The notes below the pieces were generated by a model. The model saw only the letters and a list, made by a program, of their open reading frames with translations, had not been told where the DNA came from and searched no databases. The translations under genes and the position numbers were made by a program. From the NCBI RefSeq assembly GCF_900176255.2, contig NZ_FXEG02000005.1, positions 558,001 to 622,000 of the forward strand: a stretch of DNA of 64,000 bases. Reading direction: 5' to 3'. Of the stretch, positions 41,142-50,578 are shown in pieces. Numbering within the stretch: the stretch's first letter is position 1; the number at the start of each line of letters is the position of its first letter. This DNA comes from Mycobacterium ahvazicum (lineage in GTDB: Bacteria; Actinomycetota; Actinomycetes; Mycobacteriales; Mycobacteriaceae).

Positions 41142-42041
41142 CTAGCGGGTACGCACAGCCCTGCTGTAGGTCACATCGGCGAACGCCTGCGCGACGTCGT
41201 CGTCGGGGTAGTGAAAGCCGTTGGCCGCGTGCAGTTCCTTGACCGTCTGTGACGACACGTCCCAGCCACGCTGCTTGAGGTGGTCGACGAGGTGGCTGCG
41301 GTGCCCGTGGTAGACGAGATCGTTGAAGTCGACTTCGAAGCCGAGTTCGCTCATCCGGTCGTGGTGTGCGCGCCACCGCGGATCCGCGAAAATCGCTGTG
41401 TCGGGGACGAATTCGAAAGCCAGCTGGCTGCCCGGGGCGCTGAGCTCGGTGATGTGGTCGAACAACGTGTCCTGAGCCTCGTCGGGCAGGTACACCAGCA
41501 AGCCCTCCGCGCTCCACGCCGAGGGCGCCGTCGGGTCGAATCCCGCGGCCTGTAGCGCGCCGGCCCAGTCGTCGCGCAGATCGACCGCGACGGCGCGCCG
41601 CTGCGCGGTCGGCTGTGCGCCGAGATCACCCAGAGTCAGGGTCTTGAACTCGATCACGTCGGGCAGGTCGACCTCGTAGACGACGGTGCCCGCCGGCCAC
41701 GGCAGACGGTAGGCGCGCGCATCCAGACCCGAGGCGAGAATCACCGCCTGCGCGACGCCGCTGCGTGCGGCTGCCAGGAAGTACTGGTCGTAGAACCTGG
41801 TGCGACACGCCATCCCCTCGGCCGTGCGGCGAGGGTCGAATTCGGCATCCCCGCCGACCGGAATCTGCCCGTCGACCATGCGGACGTACACATCTATCCC
41901 GACTGCCCGCACCAAAGCCGCGGCGTACGGGTCGTCGATCAACTTCTCATCGTGGGACAGCGCCCGGTGGGCGGCAACCATGGTGGCTGTCGCCCCGACG
42001 CTCGTCGCGAGGTCCCAGCGATCGCTATCGGTGCGCGCCAC
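41142..42041 (-). CDS. SAM-dependent methyltransferase, Rv0830-like (TIGR00027/LCM family)
   Basis: A 299-residue member of the large mycobacterial methyltransferase family related to leucine carboxyl methyltransferases. It has RTDSDRWDLATSVGATATMV at the start, the SAM motif VILASGLDARAYRL, VYEVDLPDVIEFK and the SAEGLLVYLP segment. Start GTG 42041 follows GGGAG; further upstream in-frame codons lack support. In M. tuberculosis the equivalent gene, Rv0830, stands at the same place beside the deaminase gene. Substrate unknown for the family. Confidence 0.88.
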   Translation of the reverse strand: MARTDSDRWDLATSVGATATMVAAHRALSHDEKLIDDPYAAALVRAVGIDVYVRMVDGQIPVGGDAEFDPRRTAEGMACRTRFYDQYFLAAARSGVAQAVILASGLDARAYRLPWPAGTVVYEVDLPDVIEFKTLTLGDLGAQPTAQRRAVAVDLRDDWAGALQAAGFDPTAPSAWSAEGLLVYLPDEAQDTLFDHITELSAPGSQLAFEFVPDTAIFADPRWRAHHDRMSELGFEVDFNDLVYHGHRSHLVDHLKQRGWDVSSQTVKELHAANGFHYPDDDVAQAFADVTYSRAVRTR

Positions 42042-42163
42042 AGTGCTCCCCTGAATCCGTATCTCCAACAAACATAGACAAGCTAGTTATTACCACGACG
42101 GGCGGCCGCTGCACCGGTCGGGACTACTCTCCGACTTAACTGCCCGCCCGCGCCGGAGGAACC

Positions 42164-42667
42164 GTGACCGATTTTGCCCGACGGACCATCGAGCTGGCCC
42201 GCCGAAACGTCGCCGAGGGCGGCCGGCCGTTCGCGACCGTGATCGTCCAGGACGGCCAGGTGCTCGCCGAGAGCGCCAACAAGGTCGCCCAGTCCAACGA
42301 TCCGACCGCCCACGCCGAGATCCTCGCGATCCGCGAAGCCTGCATCAAGCTGGGCACCGAGCACCTGGTTGACGCCACCATCTACGTGATGGCCCATCCG
42401 TGCCCGATGTGCCTGGGCTCGCTGTACTACTGCTCGCCTGCGGAAGTCGTCTTCTTGATCACCCGCGAGTCCTACGAGCAGTACTACCTCGACGACCGCA
42501 AATACTTTGAGGTCTCGACGTTTTACGACGAATTCGCGAAAAGCTGGGACCAGCGGCGGCTACCCATGCGATACCAGCCTCAAGACGCCGCGGTCGAGGT
42601 CTACCGGTTGTGGAACGAACGCAATGGCGGCGAGCGTAAATCGACGGTCGTCCCAGCCTCGCCCTAG
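42164..42667 (+). CDS. Nucleoside/guanine deaminase-like protein (Rv0828c-like)
   Basis: A 167-residue cytidine-deaminase-fold enzyme. The zinc site is complete: His and catalytic Glu in PTAHAEILAIREA and two Cys in AHPCPMCLGSLYYC. The C-terminal part (YYLDDRKYFEVSTFYDEFAK) matches guanine deaminase-type rather than tRNA adenosine deaminase-type proteins. The GTG start follows GGAGGAACC. Overlaps the convergent DUF2236 gene by 4 bases, an arrangement conserved with the M. tuberculosis locus. Probably a purine salvage enzyme. Confidence 0.87.
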   Translation: MTDFARRTIELARRNVAEGGRPFATVIVQDGQVLAESANKVAQSNDPTAHAEILAIREACIKLGTEHLVDATIYVMAHPCPMCLGSLYYCSPAEVVFLITRESYEQYYLDDRKYFEVSTFYDEFAKSWDQRRLPMRYQPQDAAVEVYRLWNERNGGERKSTVVPASP

Positions 42668-43722
42668 GAAACGTTGGGGCAGTAGTGCATTGGGTTGTCC
42701 CGCTCGTCGACGGGCGGCAGGTTGCGCGCCGGGGTGTGCACCAGCGGCGCGTCGGCCGGGATCCGTCCAGACGCCCGATCCAACCCCGCCCTGGCCCGCG
42801 GGTGCTTTCTGAATCGTGCTGGCACACAAGCGAACACCAGACGAACCAGGTCACCGAGGCGCCGGTGCAGCCATTCGTCACGGCGTGACCATTGGTAGCC
42901 CATCAGCTGCCGCACCGGCGGGTCGTACAGACCGACGGTGAACCAGACGAAGAACGGCGCCAGCAGTTTGCGTTGCGCCGCCCACAACCAATCCGGAACC
43001 TTGCCGGCAAACGGCGGCTTGGGCAGGTCGGTCAGATCCAGCACCGCACGTGCGGCCTCGTGGTCCTCTAATACGTTGCGGCACATGTGATCCCAGTAAA
43101 CCTGGAAGTCCTCCCAGGACGCCGGGACCGGTCGCATGCTCATGCCGTACATCCGGTACCAGTCGATGTGTTCGGCGAACAGCTGCCGCTTCTGATCCTC
43201 GGTCAGCCCGCCGCAGAACCGTTCTGCCACATGGATAGTCCCGACGAAGAAGGTGGCATGCGCCCAGTAGAAGACATCGGGATTCAGCGCGTGATAGCGG
43301 CGACCCTGCTCGTCGACACCCTTGATGTTGACGTGATAGTCGCGCACCTCGGCGCCGGTGGCCGGAGCGCGGTCCCCGTCGAAGACGACGCCGCCGATCG
43401 GATACAACGACCGCAACAGCCGGGGCCAGCGTTCCCGGAAGAAGGTCGAGTGGTCGCTGACCGCAGCGCCCAGTTGCGGGTGCATGTTCTGCATGGATCC
43501 CGCCCACGGCCCCTGCAACATGCCGCGCCAATCCCCGAAGTAGCGCCACGTCAGGGAATCGGGACCCAGTGGTAAAGCGTTATATCCGAATTGTGATACC
43601 GGACACCCGCTCGCGACCCCGTCAGAGGCGCGGTCAGACATTGCCAACTCGTCGAGAGTGGTCGCGCCGCTACCAGCTTCGGCGCTGGTCAGTGGGCAGG
43701 CTGCGGACGTATGTTGGGTCAC
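42664..43722 (-). CDS. DUF2236/MpaB-like oxygenase-type protein (Rv0826-like)
   Basis: A 352-residue protein of the DUF2236 family, related to latex-clearing oxygenases and the fungal MpaB oxygenase, which bind a heme. Family features seen are the SLTWRYFGDWRGMLQGPWAG start, VRDYHVNIKGVDEQGRRYHA, YWAHATFFVGTIHVAERF and HIDWYRMYGMSMRPVP. The first 40 residues are low-complexity and may not be translated; Met28 is an alternative start. Divergent from a TetR gene as in M. tuberculosis. Substrate unknown, possibly an isoprenoid or lipid. Confidence 0.85.
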   Translation of the reverse strand: MTQHTSAACPLTSAEAGSGATTLDELAMSDRASDGVASGCPVSQFGYNALPLGPDSLTWRYFGDWRGMLQGPWAGSMQNMHPQLGAAVSDHSTFFRERWPRLLRSLYPIGGVVFDGDRAPATGAEVRDYHVNIKGVDEQGRRYHALNPDVFYWAHATFFVGTIHVAERFCGGLTEDQKRQLFAEHIDWYRMYGMSMRPVPASWEDFQVYWDHMCRNVLEDHEAARAVLDLTDLPKPPFAGKVPDWLWAAQRKLLAPFFVWFTVGLYDPPVRQLMGYQWSRRDEWLHRRLGDLVRLVFACVPARFRKHPRARAGLDRASGRIPADAPLVHTPARNLPPVDERDNPMHYCPNVS

Positions 43723-43790
43723 TATTGGGTTTCCTATAGCTAGCCGAGATTCTGACTACGTGCGTTGTCATTTTAGAGTTTAGGAGCGAT

Positions 43791-44402
43791 GTGCAGACCG
43801 GTCAACGACGGGGCCGTTGGTCAGGCGTTCCCCTGGAAAGTCGCCACGCTCTGCGACGCGACAACCTGATCGCCGCCGGCGTGCAATTACTGGGCAGCGA
43901 GCGCGGTCCAGCGCTGACCGTCCGGGCCGTCTGCCGCAAGGCGGCGTTGACCGAACGGTACTTCTACGAGAGTTTCTCCGACCGCGACGAATTCGTGCGC
44001 GCGGTCTACGACGATGTTTGCGCCCGGGCCATGACGACCCTTACCTCCGCGGACACCCCACGGGAAGCGGTCGAGCAGTTCGTCGAGCTGATGGTCGATG
44101 ATCCGGTGCGCGGGCGCGTGCTGCTCTTGGCGCCGGCCGTCGAGCCGATCCTGACGCAATCGGGCGCGGAGTGGATGCCAAGCTTCATCGGCCTACTGCA
44201 GAAAAAGCTGTCCAACATCGGCGACCCGGTGCTGCAGAAGATGATCGCCACCAGCCTGGTCGGCGGCCTGACCAGCTTGTTCACTGCCTATCTGAACAGG
44301 CAGCTCGGGGCCACTCGCAAACAGTTCATCGACTATTGCGTGAACATGCTCTTCAACACGGCGGCCCCGTATGTTCCGCCCCTGGACGGGGTATCCGAGT
44401 AA
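43791..44402 (+). CDS. TetR-family regulator (Rv0825c-like)
   Basis: A 203-residue regulator. The DNA-binding domain spans about residues 16-62, with VRAVCRKAALTERYFYESF as recognition region. The GTG at 43791 follows TAGGAG. It lies between the divergent DUF2236 gene (68 bases) and desA1 (135 bases downstream, same strand), the order conserved with Rv0826-Rv0825c-Rv0824c. It may control either neighbour; the repeats at 44487-44524 before desA1 are a possible target, but the known desA1 regulator in mycobacteria (MadR) is encoded elsewhere. Confidence 0.87.
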   Translation: MQTGQRRGRWSGVPLESRHALRRDNLIAAGVQLLGSERGPALTVRAVCRKAALTERYFYESFSDRDEFVRAVYDDVCARAMTTLTSADTPREAVEQFVELMVDDPVRGRVLLLAPAVEPILTQSGAEWMPSFIGLLQKKLSNIGDPVLQKMIATSLVGGLTSLFTAYLNRQLGATRKQFIDYCVNMLFNTAAPYVPPLDGVSE

Positions 44403-44486
44403 CGCGTTCGCCCGCGAAAAGCCGTCCAGACTAAGTAGCCAAGTTGTTACTCGGCGCGCCCGGGGCGGAACTTGATGCTACTGATC

Positions 44487-44524
44487 GACACAGATATATT
44501 GACTGCAACTATTAGACACAGATA
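44487..44524. promoter_or_regulatory. desA1 promoter with direct repeats
   Basis: GACACAGATA occurs twice, at 44487-44496 and 44515-44524, with a 28-bp period. A promoter TTGATG (44472-44477), 17 bases, TATATT (44495-44500) overlaps the first copy, and the second copy lies just past the expected start. The layout suggests repressor binding controlling the desaturase gene. Confidence 0.5.
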
Positions 44525-44536
44525 ACTGGGGGTGTC

Positions 44537-45565
44537 ATGCCAGCGACAGCCGACCTGACGGACTTGCAGCTTTTGCACGAACTGGAGCCGGTCGTCGAGA
44601 AGTACCTGAATCGGCACCTGAGCATGCACAAGCCGTGGAACCCGCACGACTACATCCCGTGGTCGGACGGCAAGAACTTCTACGCGCTCGGCGGGCAGGA
44701 CTGGGACCCCGAGCAGAGCCAGCTCTCCGACCTCGCCCAGGTGGCGATGGTGCAGAACCTGATGACCGAGGACAATCTGCCTTCCTATCACCGCGAGATC
44801 GCGATGAACTTCGGTCTCGACGGCCCCTGGGGTACCTGGGTCAACCGATGGACCGCCGAAGAGAACAGGCACGGCATCGCGCTGCGCGACTATCTTGTCG
44901 TGACCCGCGCGGTCGACCCCGTCGAGCTGGAGAAGCTGCGCATCGAGGTCGTCAACCGCGGCTTCAGCCCGGGCCAGAATCACCAGGTCCGTGACGATCT
45001 GTTCGCCGAGAGCCTGTTCGACTCGGTCATCTACGTGACCTTCCAGGAGCTGGCGACCAGGATTTCGCACCGCAATACCGGTAGGGCCTGCAACGAGCCC
45101 ATCGCGGACCAGTTGCTGGGCAAGATCTCGGCCGACGAGAACCTGCACATGATCTTCTACCGCGATGTCAGCGAGGCCGGCTTCGAGATCGACCCCAACC
45201 AGGCGACGAGGTCGCTGCACAAGATCCTGCGCAACTTCCAGATGCCCGGCTTCCAGGTGCCCGAGTTCCGCCGCAAGGCCGTCTACATCGCCGTCGGCGG
45301 CGTCTACGATCCGCGCATCCACCTCGACGAGGTCGTGATGCCGGTGCTGAAGAAATGGCGCTTCTTCGAGCGCGAGGACATCACCGGTGAGGCGGCCGCA
45401 CTGCGCGACGACCTCGGCCTGCTGATCAAGGAACTCGAGGATGCCTGCGACAAGTTCGAGGTGTCCAAGCAGCGCCAGCTCGAGCGGGAAGCTCGCACGG
45501 GCAAGAAGGTCACCGCGTTCGAGCTGCACCAGACCGCCGGCAAGCTGGCGATGAGCAGGCGGTAA
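44537..45565 (+). CDS. desA1: Acyl-ACP desaturase DesA1
   Basis: A 342-residue diiron desaturase. The two iron-binding motifs are EENRH (108-112) and DENLH near residue 195, as in plant stearoyl-ACP desaturases. It begins ATADLTDLQLLHELEPVVEK and matches M. tuberculosis DesA1 (338 residues) through most of its length by eye. DesA1 introduces a double bond into the meromycolate precursor carried on ACP, a step essential for mycolic acid synthesis. Position beside dus, TetR and LCP genes is conserved. Soluble; no membrane helices. Confidence 0.93.
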   Translation: MPATADLTDLQLLHELEPVVEKYLNRHLSMHKPWNPHDYIPWSDGKNFYALGGQDWDPEQSQLSDLAQVAMVQNLMTEDNLPSYHREIAMNFGLDGPWGTWVNRWTAEENRHGIALRDYLVVTRAVDPVELEKLRIEVVNRGFSPGQNHQVRDDLFAESLFDSVIYVTFQELATRISHRNTGRACNEPIADQLLGKISADENLHMIFYRDVSEAGFEIDPNQATRSLHKILRNFQMPGFQVPEFRRKAVYIAVGGVYDPRIHLDEVVMPVLKKWRFFEREDITGEAAALRDDLGLLIKELEDACDKFEVSKQRQLEREARTGKKVTAFELHQTAGKLAMSRR

Positions 45566-45572
45566 CCAAGCA

Positions 45573-46706
45573 GTGCGCATCGGCTCCATCGAGCTCGCCA
45601 GCCCGGTGGTCTTGGCACCGATGGCAGGCGTGACCAACGTGGCTTTCCGGACACTGTGCCGGGAGCTGGAGTTGACCCGGGTCGGCACGGTCAGCGGGCT
45701 CTACGTCTGCGAGATGGTGACCGCCCGGGCCCTCGTCGAGCGGCATCCGGTCACGATGCACATGACGACGTTCGCCCCGGACGAATCGCCGCGCTCGTTG
45801 CAGCTGTATACCGTCGACCCGGCCACCACCTACGCGGCGGCCAAGATGATCGCCGACGAAGGCCTGGCCGACCACATCGACATGAACTTCGGCTGCCCGG
45901 TGCCTAAGGTCACCAAGCGCGGCGGGGGTGCGGCACTGCCGTTCAAGCGGCGCCTGTTCGGCCAGATCGTCGCCGCGGCGGTGCGCGCCACCGCAGGCAC
46001 CGACATTCCGGTGACGGTGAAATTCCGCATCGGCATTGACGACGACCACCACACCCACCTCGACGCCGGCCGCATCGCCGAAGCCGAGGGCGCGGCCGCG
46101 GTCGCGCTGCATGCCCGAACCGCGGCGCAGCGTTACTCCGGCACCGCCGACTGGGAGCAGATCGCTTTGCTCAAGCAACATGTCACGACGATTCCGGTGC
46201 TGGGCAACGGCGACATCTACGACGCCAGCGACGCGCTGACGATGATGGCCAGTACCGGATGCGACGGCGTCGTGATCGGCCGCGGTTGCCTGGGCCGGCC
46301 CTGGCTGTTCGCCGAACTGTCGGCCGCGTTCACCGGCACCCTGTCCCCCACCCCGCCGACGCTCGGTGAGGTCGCCGACATCGTGCGCCGGCACGGCGAG
46401 TTGCTCACCGCGCACTTCGGTGAGGACAAGGGCATGCGGGACATCCGCAAACACGTCGCCTGGTATCTGCACGGTTTCCCGGCCGGATCCGATCTGCGGC
46501 GCGCGCTGGCCCTCGTCAACACGCTCGACGAGCTCGACGCGCTGCTGGACCGGCTGGACCGCACCGTCGAGTTCCCGGAGGCGGCGACCGGGCCACGCGG
46601 GCGCCAGGGTTCACCGGCCCGCGTCAGTCTGCCCGAAGGGTGGCTGAAGGACCCCGATGACTGCACGGTTCCAGCGGGGGCCGACGTCATGCACTCCGGC
46701 GGCTGA
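45573..46706 (+). CDS. dus: tRNA-dihydrouridine synthase
   Basis: A 377-residue FMN-dependent TIM-barrel enzyme that reduces uridine to dihydrouridine in the D loop of tRNA. It begins RIGSIELASPVVLAPMAGVT. The catalytic Cys lies in MNFGCPVPKVTKRGGG, the FMN-phosphate site in VLGNGDIYDASDA and GCDGVVIGRGCLGRPW. GTG 45573 is 8 bases after the desA1 stop, so they are probably co-transcribed. Equivalent to Rv0823c. The C-terminal tail (QGSPARVSLPEGWLKDPDDC) is common to actinobacterial members. Confidence 0.93.
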   Translation: MRIGSIELASPVVLAPMAGVTNVAFRTLCRELELTRVGTVSGLYVCEMVTARALVERHPVTMHMTTFAPDESPRSLQLYTVDPATTYAAAKMIADEGLADHIDMNFGCPVPKVTKRGGGAALPFKRRLFGQIVAAAVRATAGTDIPVTVKFRIGIDDDHHTHLDAGRIAEAEGAAAVALHARTAAQRYSGTADWEQIALLKQHVTTIPVLGNGDIYDASDALTMMASTGCDGVVIGRGCLGRPWLFAELSAAFTGTLSPTPPTLGEVADIVRRHGELLTAHFGEDKGMRDIRKHVAWYLHGFPAGSDLRRALALVNTLDELDALLDRLDRTVEFPEAATGPRGRQGSPARVSLPEGWLKDPDDCTVPAGADVMHSGG

Positions 46707-46929
46707 GCCGAACCCGCTCGAAATCGCGTCTGCGGCGATAAGTCAGTACGATGTGGACCTTGCTTGATTGCGTTTGGGTAGCGGTCGGTTTAACCCGCTG
46801 CCCAGGGGCTGTGGATTACGGCGCGACCCACGGGGTGGCGAAGCTGCAGCGCTATTAGCGTGGCGCGGCGGTGAATTGGCGCACGGACATCACTGACGGC
46901 GGCATCAGGGCTTCGGAGGCGGGTAGGAC

Positions 46930-49059
46930 ATGAGTGACGGCGAGGTGGACGCCACTCTTGACCATCGCCGTGGCCCCCGCGACCGTCATGCCTCCCCGAG
47001 TTCGGCCGGCTCGAGCGCCGCACCGTGGGAGCGATTCTCCGAACCACTCGCCGACGACAGCGTCCACCGATGGCAGATCGAGCCGCCCGCCCAGACATCC
47101 GACCAAGAGCCGGCCGAACCTGTCGAGCGGTCGGCCCGCAGCACGGAGCGAGGCGGTGGAAGCCATGCCTCCGGTGCGCTCAGCGTCGCGGACCTGATCG
47201 CCAAGGTCGGCGCAACCAACGCCGGCACAAGGCACCGCCGGGCGGCCCTCGACGAGGGAGCCGACGAACCCGAGCCGGACCTGCAGGACACCCAGGTCAT
47301 TGATACCCCGGCCTACTTGCTCGACGTGGTCTCGGAGGTTCCCGACCTCGGGCTGACGAACTATCCGCATGGCGACGAGACCGAGCTGGAACTCGCGGTC
47401 GAGGAACCCAGCGATGCGCGTCCGGTGAAGCCGAAGCGGATCCGCCGACCGAAATCTCCCGCGAACTCGGCGCCGAAACGCAAGTCCCGCCGTCGGCCGA
47501 TACTGCTGGTCGTTCGATCGATGGCCGCGCTGTGTGCCGGGGTGGCGCTGGCCGTGACCGGCGGTGCTTACCAGTGGAGTGCGTCGAAAAACCATCGCCT
47601 CAACGTCGTCAATGCGCTCGACCCGGACTCCGGCGACATCGTCGACCCTGGTGGCCAGTACGGCGATGAAGACTTCCTGATCGTCGGCATGGATTCGCGC
47701 TCCGGGGAGAACGCCGACATGGGCGCGGGTGACACCGAGGACGCGGGCGGCGCCCGGTCGGACACCGTGATGCTGGTCAACATCCCGGCGAACCGCAAAC
47801 GCGTGGTGGCGGTCTCCTTCCCCCGCGACCTGGCGATCACCCCGATGCAGTGCGAAGCGTGGAACCCCGAAACCGGTAAGTACGGCCCCCTCTACGACGA
47901 GAAGACGAAGACCTGGGGTCCCAAGATGGTCTACACCGAGACCAAGCTGAACTCGGCGTTCTCCTTCGGCGGCCCGAAATGTCTGGTGAAGGAAATTCAG
48001 AAGCTGTCCGGTTTGAGCATCAACCGGTTCATCGCCGTCGACTTCGCCGGGTTCGCCAAGATGGTCGAAGCCCTCGGCGGCGTGGAGGTGTGCAGCAAGA
48101 CCCCGCTGCACGACTACGAACTCGGTACCGTCCTCGAGCATTCGGGACGCCAGATCATCGATGGCCCAACGGCGCTGAACTACGTGCGGGCCCGCCAGAT
48201 CACCACGGAATTCAACGGCGACTACGGGCGCATCAAACGCCAGCAATTGTTCTTGTCGTCGCTGCTGCGTTCGCTGATCTCTGAATCCACCCTGACCGAC
48301 CTCAACAAGCTCAACAACGTCGTCAACATGTTCATCAGCAACAGCCGCGTGGACAACGTCCAGACCAAAGACCTTGTTCAGCTGGGTCAGTCGCTGCAGG
48401 GCATGGCCGCCGGGCACTTCACCTTCGTCACGGTGCCCACCGGTGTGACAGACCAGAACGGCGACGAACCGCCGCGGACCGCCGACATGAAGGCCCTGTT
48501 CAGCGCGATCATCAACGATGATCCGCTGCCCGAGGAGAACGACCAGAACGCGCAGAACCTGTCGACGACGCCGAGCTCGGGACCGACGACCGCACCCACC
48601 ACCAAGAAGTCATCGCCGCCGAGCGCCGCACCCGAGGGGCGACGCGAGCAGGTGACGACGACCTCGCCCGACGAGGTCACTGTGCGGGTCTCTAATGCAA
48701 CCCCGCAGAGCGGACTCGCCGCCACCGCCACCAGCCAACTCAAACGCAACGGCTTCAACGTCATGTCACCCGATGACTATCCGAGTTCACTGAACGCCAC
48801 GACGGTGTTCTTCTCGCCCGGCAACGAACAAGCGGCCGCGACGGTGGCATCGGCATTCGCCAACTCGAAGGTGGCCCGCGTTTCCGGCTACGGACAGGTC
48901 GTTCAGGTAGTGCTCGGCCCGGACTTCAAGTCGGTGAGCACTCCGGCGCCCAGCGGCTCGTCGCTGTCCGTCCAGATCGACCACAGTCCGAGTAGCACGC
49001 CGACCAAATTGCCGGACGACCTGACGGTGACGAACGCCGCCGATACCACCTGTGAATAA
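46930..49059 (+). CDS. LytR-CpsA-Psr (LCP) family cell-wall protein (Rv0822c-like)
   Basis: A 709-residue membrane protein. A charged cytoplasmic region of about 190 residues is followed by one membrane helix (about 193-215, SMAALCAGVALAVTGGAYQW). The extracellular LCP domain includes DTVMLVNIPANRKRVVAVSF with Asp and Arg of the pyrophosphate site, and NYVRARQITTEFNGDYGRIK. A Ser/Thr/Pro linker leads to a C-terminal LytR_C domain. LCP enzymes ligate arabinogalactan to peptidoglycan in mycobacteria. A 223-base gap separates it from dus. Confidence 0.9.
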   Translation: MSDGEVDATLDHRRGPRDRHASPSSAGSSAAPWERFSEPLADDSVHRWQIEPPAQTSDQEPAEPVERSARSTERGGGSHASGALSVADLIAKVGATNAGTRHRRAALDEGADEPEPDLQDTQVIDTPAYLLDVVSEVPDLGLTNYPHGDETELELAVEEPSDARPVKPKRIRRPKSPANSAPKRKSRRRPILLVVRSMAALCAGVALAVTGGAYQWSASKNHRLNVVNALDPDSGDIVDPGGQYGDEDFLIVGMDSRSGENADMGAGDTEDAGGARSDTVMLVNIPANRKRVVAVSFPRDLAITPMQCEAWNPETGKYGPLYDEKTKTWGPKMVYTETKLNSAFSFGGPKCLVKEIQKLSGLSINRFIAVDFAGFAKMVEALGGVEVCSKTPLHDYELGTVLEHSGRQIIDGPTALNYVRARQITTEFNGDYGRIKRQQLFLSSLLRSLISESTLTDLNKLNNVVNMFISNSRVDNVQTKDLVQLGQSLQGMAAGHFTFVTVPTGVTDQNGDEPPRTADMKALFSAIINDDPLPEENDQNAQNLSTTPSSGPTTAPTTKKSSPPSAAPEGRREQVTTTSPDEVTVRVSNATPQSGLAATATSQLKRNGFNVMSPDDYPSSLNATTVFFSPGNEQAAATVASAFANSKVARVSGYGQVVQVVLGPDFKSVSTPAPSGSSLSVQIDHSPSSTPTKLPDDLTVTNAADTTCE

Positions 49060-49116
49060 CCGTATTTCGGCTCAGTAGATCGCCGATTACCACGCTGAGT
49101 CAGTAGGCTTGGCGAT

Positions 49117-49785
49117 ATGCGGACCGCCTATCATGAGCAACTCTCGGATTTGTCCGAGCGCCTCGGCGAGATGTGCGGGCTGGCGGGGGTAGCTATGGAG
49201 CAGGCAACCCAGGCGCTCTTGCAAGCCGATCTCGTCCTGGCCGAACAGGTGATCTCCGGCCACGAAGAGATAGCCCAGTTGAGTGCGCGCGCCGAGGAGA
49301 GCGCCTTTGTCCTGCTGGCGTTGCAGGCACCGGTGGCCGGCGATCTGCGGTCCATCGTGAGTGCCATCCAGATGGTGGCCGATATCGACCGGATGGGCGC
49401 GCTCGCGCTGCACGTCGCCAAGATCGCTCGTCGACGCCACCCTCAGCATGCCCTGCCCGAAGAGGTCAACGGCTATTTCGCTGAAATGGGCAGGGTCGCA
49501 GTCGAATTGGGCAACAGCGCGCAAGAAGTGGTGTTGTCTCGCGATCCGGAGAAGGCCGCCCGTATCCGCGAAGAAGACGACGCGATGGACGATCTGCACC
49601 GGCACTTGTTCTCGGTGCTGATGGACCGCGAATGGAAGCACGGTGTGGCGGCCGCCGTCGACGTGACGCTGCTGGGCCGCTTCTACGAACGCTTCGCCGA
49701 CCATGCGGTCGAGGTGGCCAGGCGGGTGATCTTCCAGGCGACGGGCAAGCTACCCGAAGACGAGGCGGCGCAGACGTCGCCGTAA
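49117..49785 (+). CDS. phoY2: PhoU-family phosphate-signalling protein PhoY2
   Basis: A 222-residue all-helical PhoU protein with two repeats, each holding the metal-site pattern: E-x-x-x-D in RSIVSAIQMVADIDRMG and VTLLGRFYERFADHA. PhoU proteins connect the Pst transporter to the SenX3-RegX3 system and keep Pho genes off when phosphate is plentiful. A TAGGCT hexamer ends 7 bases before the ATG, so the transcript is probably leaderless. Convergent with phoT, 4 bases away, as in M. tuberculosis (Rv0821c/Rv0820). Confidence 0.93.
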   Translation: MRTAYHEQLSDLSERLGEMCGLAGVAMEQATQALLQADLVLAEQVISGHEEIAQLSARAEESAFVLLALQAPVAGDLRSIVSAIQMVADIDRMGALALHVAKIARRRHPQHALPEEVNGYFAEMGRVAVELGNSAQEVVLSRDPEKAARIREEDDAMDDLHRHLFSVLMDREWKHGVAAAVDVTLLGRFYERFADHAVEVARRVIFQATGKLPEDEAAQTSP

Positions 49786-49789
49786 CCCG

Positions 49790-50566
49790 TTAGCCGAAGC
49801 GACCGGAGATGTAGTCCTCGGTGGCCTTCTGTTTGGGGTTGGAGAAGATCTTCTCGGTGTCGTCGATCTCGATGAGCCGGCCGGCCTTGCCCGCGGCTTC
49901 CAGGTTGAAGAACGCCGTCTGATCGCTGACACGAGCGGCCTGCTGCATGTTGTGCGTCACGATCACGATCGTGTAGTCCTGCTTCAACTCGCTGATCAGT
50001 TCCTCGATCGCCATCGTCGAGATCGGGTCCAGCGCGGAGCACGGCTCGTCCATCAGCAACACATCGGGCTGAACGGCGATCGCGCGCGCGATGCACAACC
50101 GCTGCTGCTGTCCGCCGGACAGACCACCACCGGGTTTGTGCAACCGATCCTTGACCTCATCCCACAGGTTGGCCCCGCGCAGCGAGTGTTCGGTGACTTC
50201 GTCGAGCAGCTTGCGATTGCGCACGCCCTGCAGCTTCAGCCCCGCCACCACGTTGTCGCGAATAGACATGGCGGGAAACGGGTTTGGCCGCTGGAACACC
50301 ATGCCGATCGCCCGTCGTACAGCAACCGGGTCGATGCCGGGGGCGTAGATGTTTTCATCGTCAAGCATCACCGCGCCCTGGACCCGCGCACCCGGGATGA
50401 CCTCGTGCATCCGGTTCAGCGTGCGCAAGACGGTCGTCTTGCCGCAGCCGGATGAGCCGATGAAGGCCGTCACACTCCGCGGAAGAATCGACAGCGTCAC
50501 GTCGGCGACCGCCTGAAACGACCCGTAGTAGATGTTGACGTCTTTGAGGTCCAACCGCTTGGCCAC
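49790..50566 (-). CDS. phoT: Phosphate ABC transporter ATP-binding protein PhoT/PstB
   Basis: A 258-residue ATPase, the same length as M. tuberculosis PhoT. Walker A is GSSGCGKTT, the signature LSGGQQQRL, Walker B VLLMDEP, and the H-loop His lies in IVTHNMQQ. PstB-type features are NIYYGSFQAVADV and the RVQGAVMLDDENIY insertion. The GTG start is 12 bases after the pstA stop. Last gene of the pstS-pstC-pstA-phoT operon; powers uptake of inorganic phosphate. Confidence 0.94.
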   Translation of the reverse strand: MAKRLDLKDVNIYYGSFQAVADVTLSILPRSVTAFIGSSGCGKTTVLRTLNRMHEVIPGARVQGAVMLDDENIYAPGIDPVAVRRAIGMVFQRPNPFPAMSIRDNVVAGLKLQGVRNRKLLDEVTEHSLRGANLWDEVKDRLHKPGGGLSGGQQQRLCIARAIAVQPDVLLMDEPCSALDPISTMAIEELISELKQDYTIVIVTHNMQQAARVSDQTAFFNLEAAGKAGRLIEIDDTEKIFSNPKQKATEDYISGRFG

Positions 50567-50578
50567 CGGTACTCCTGC

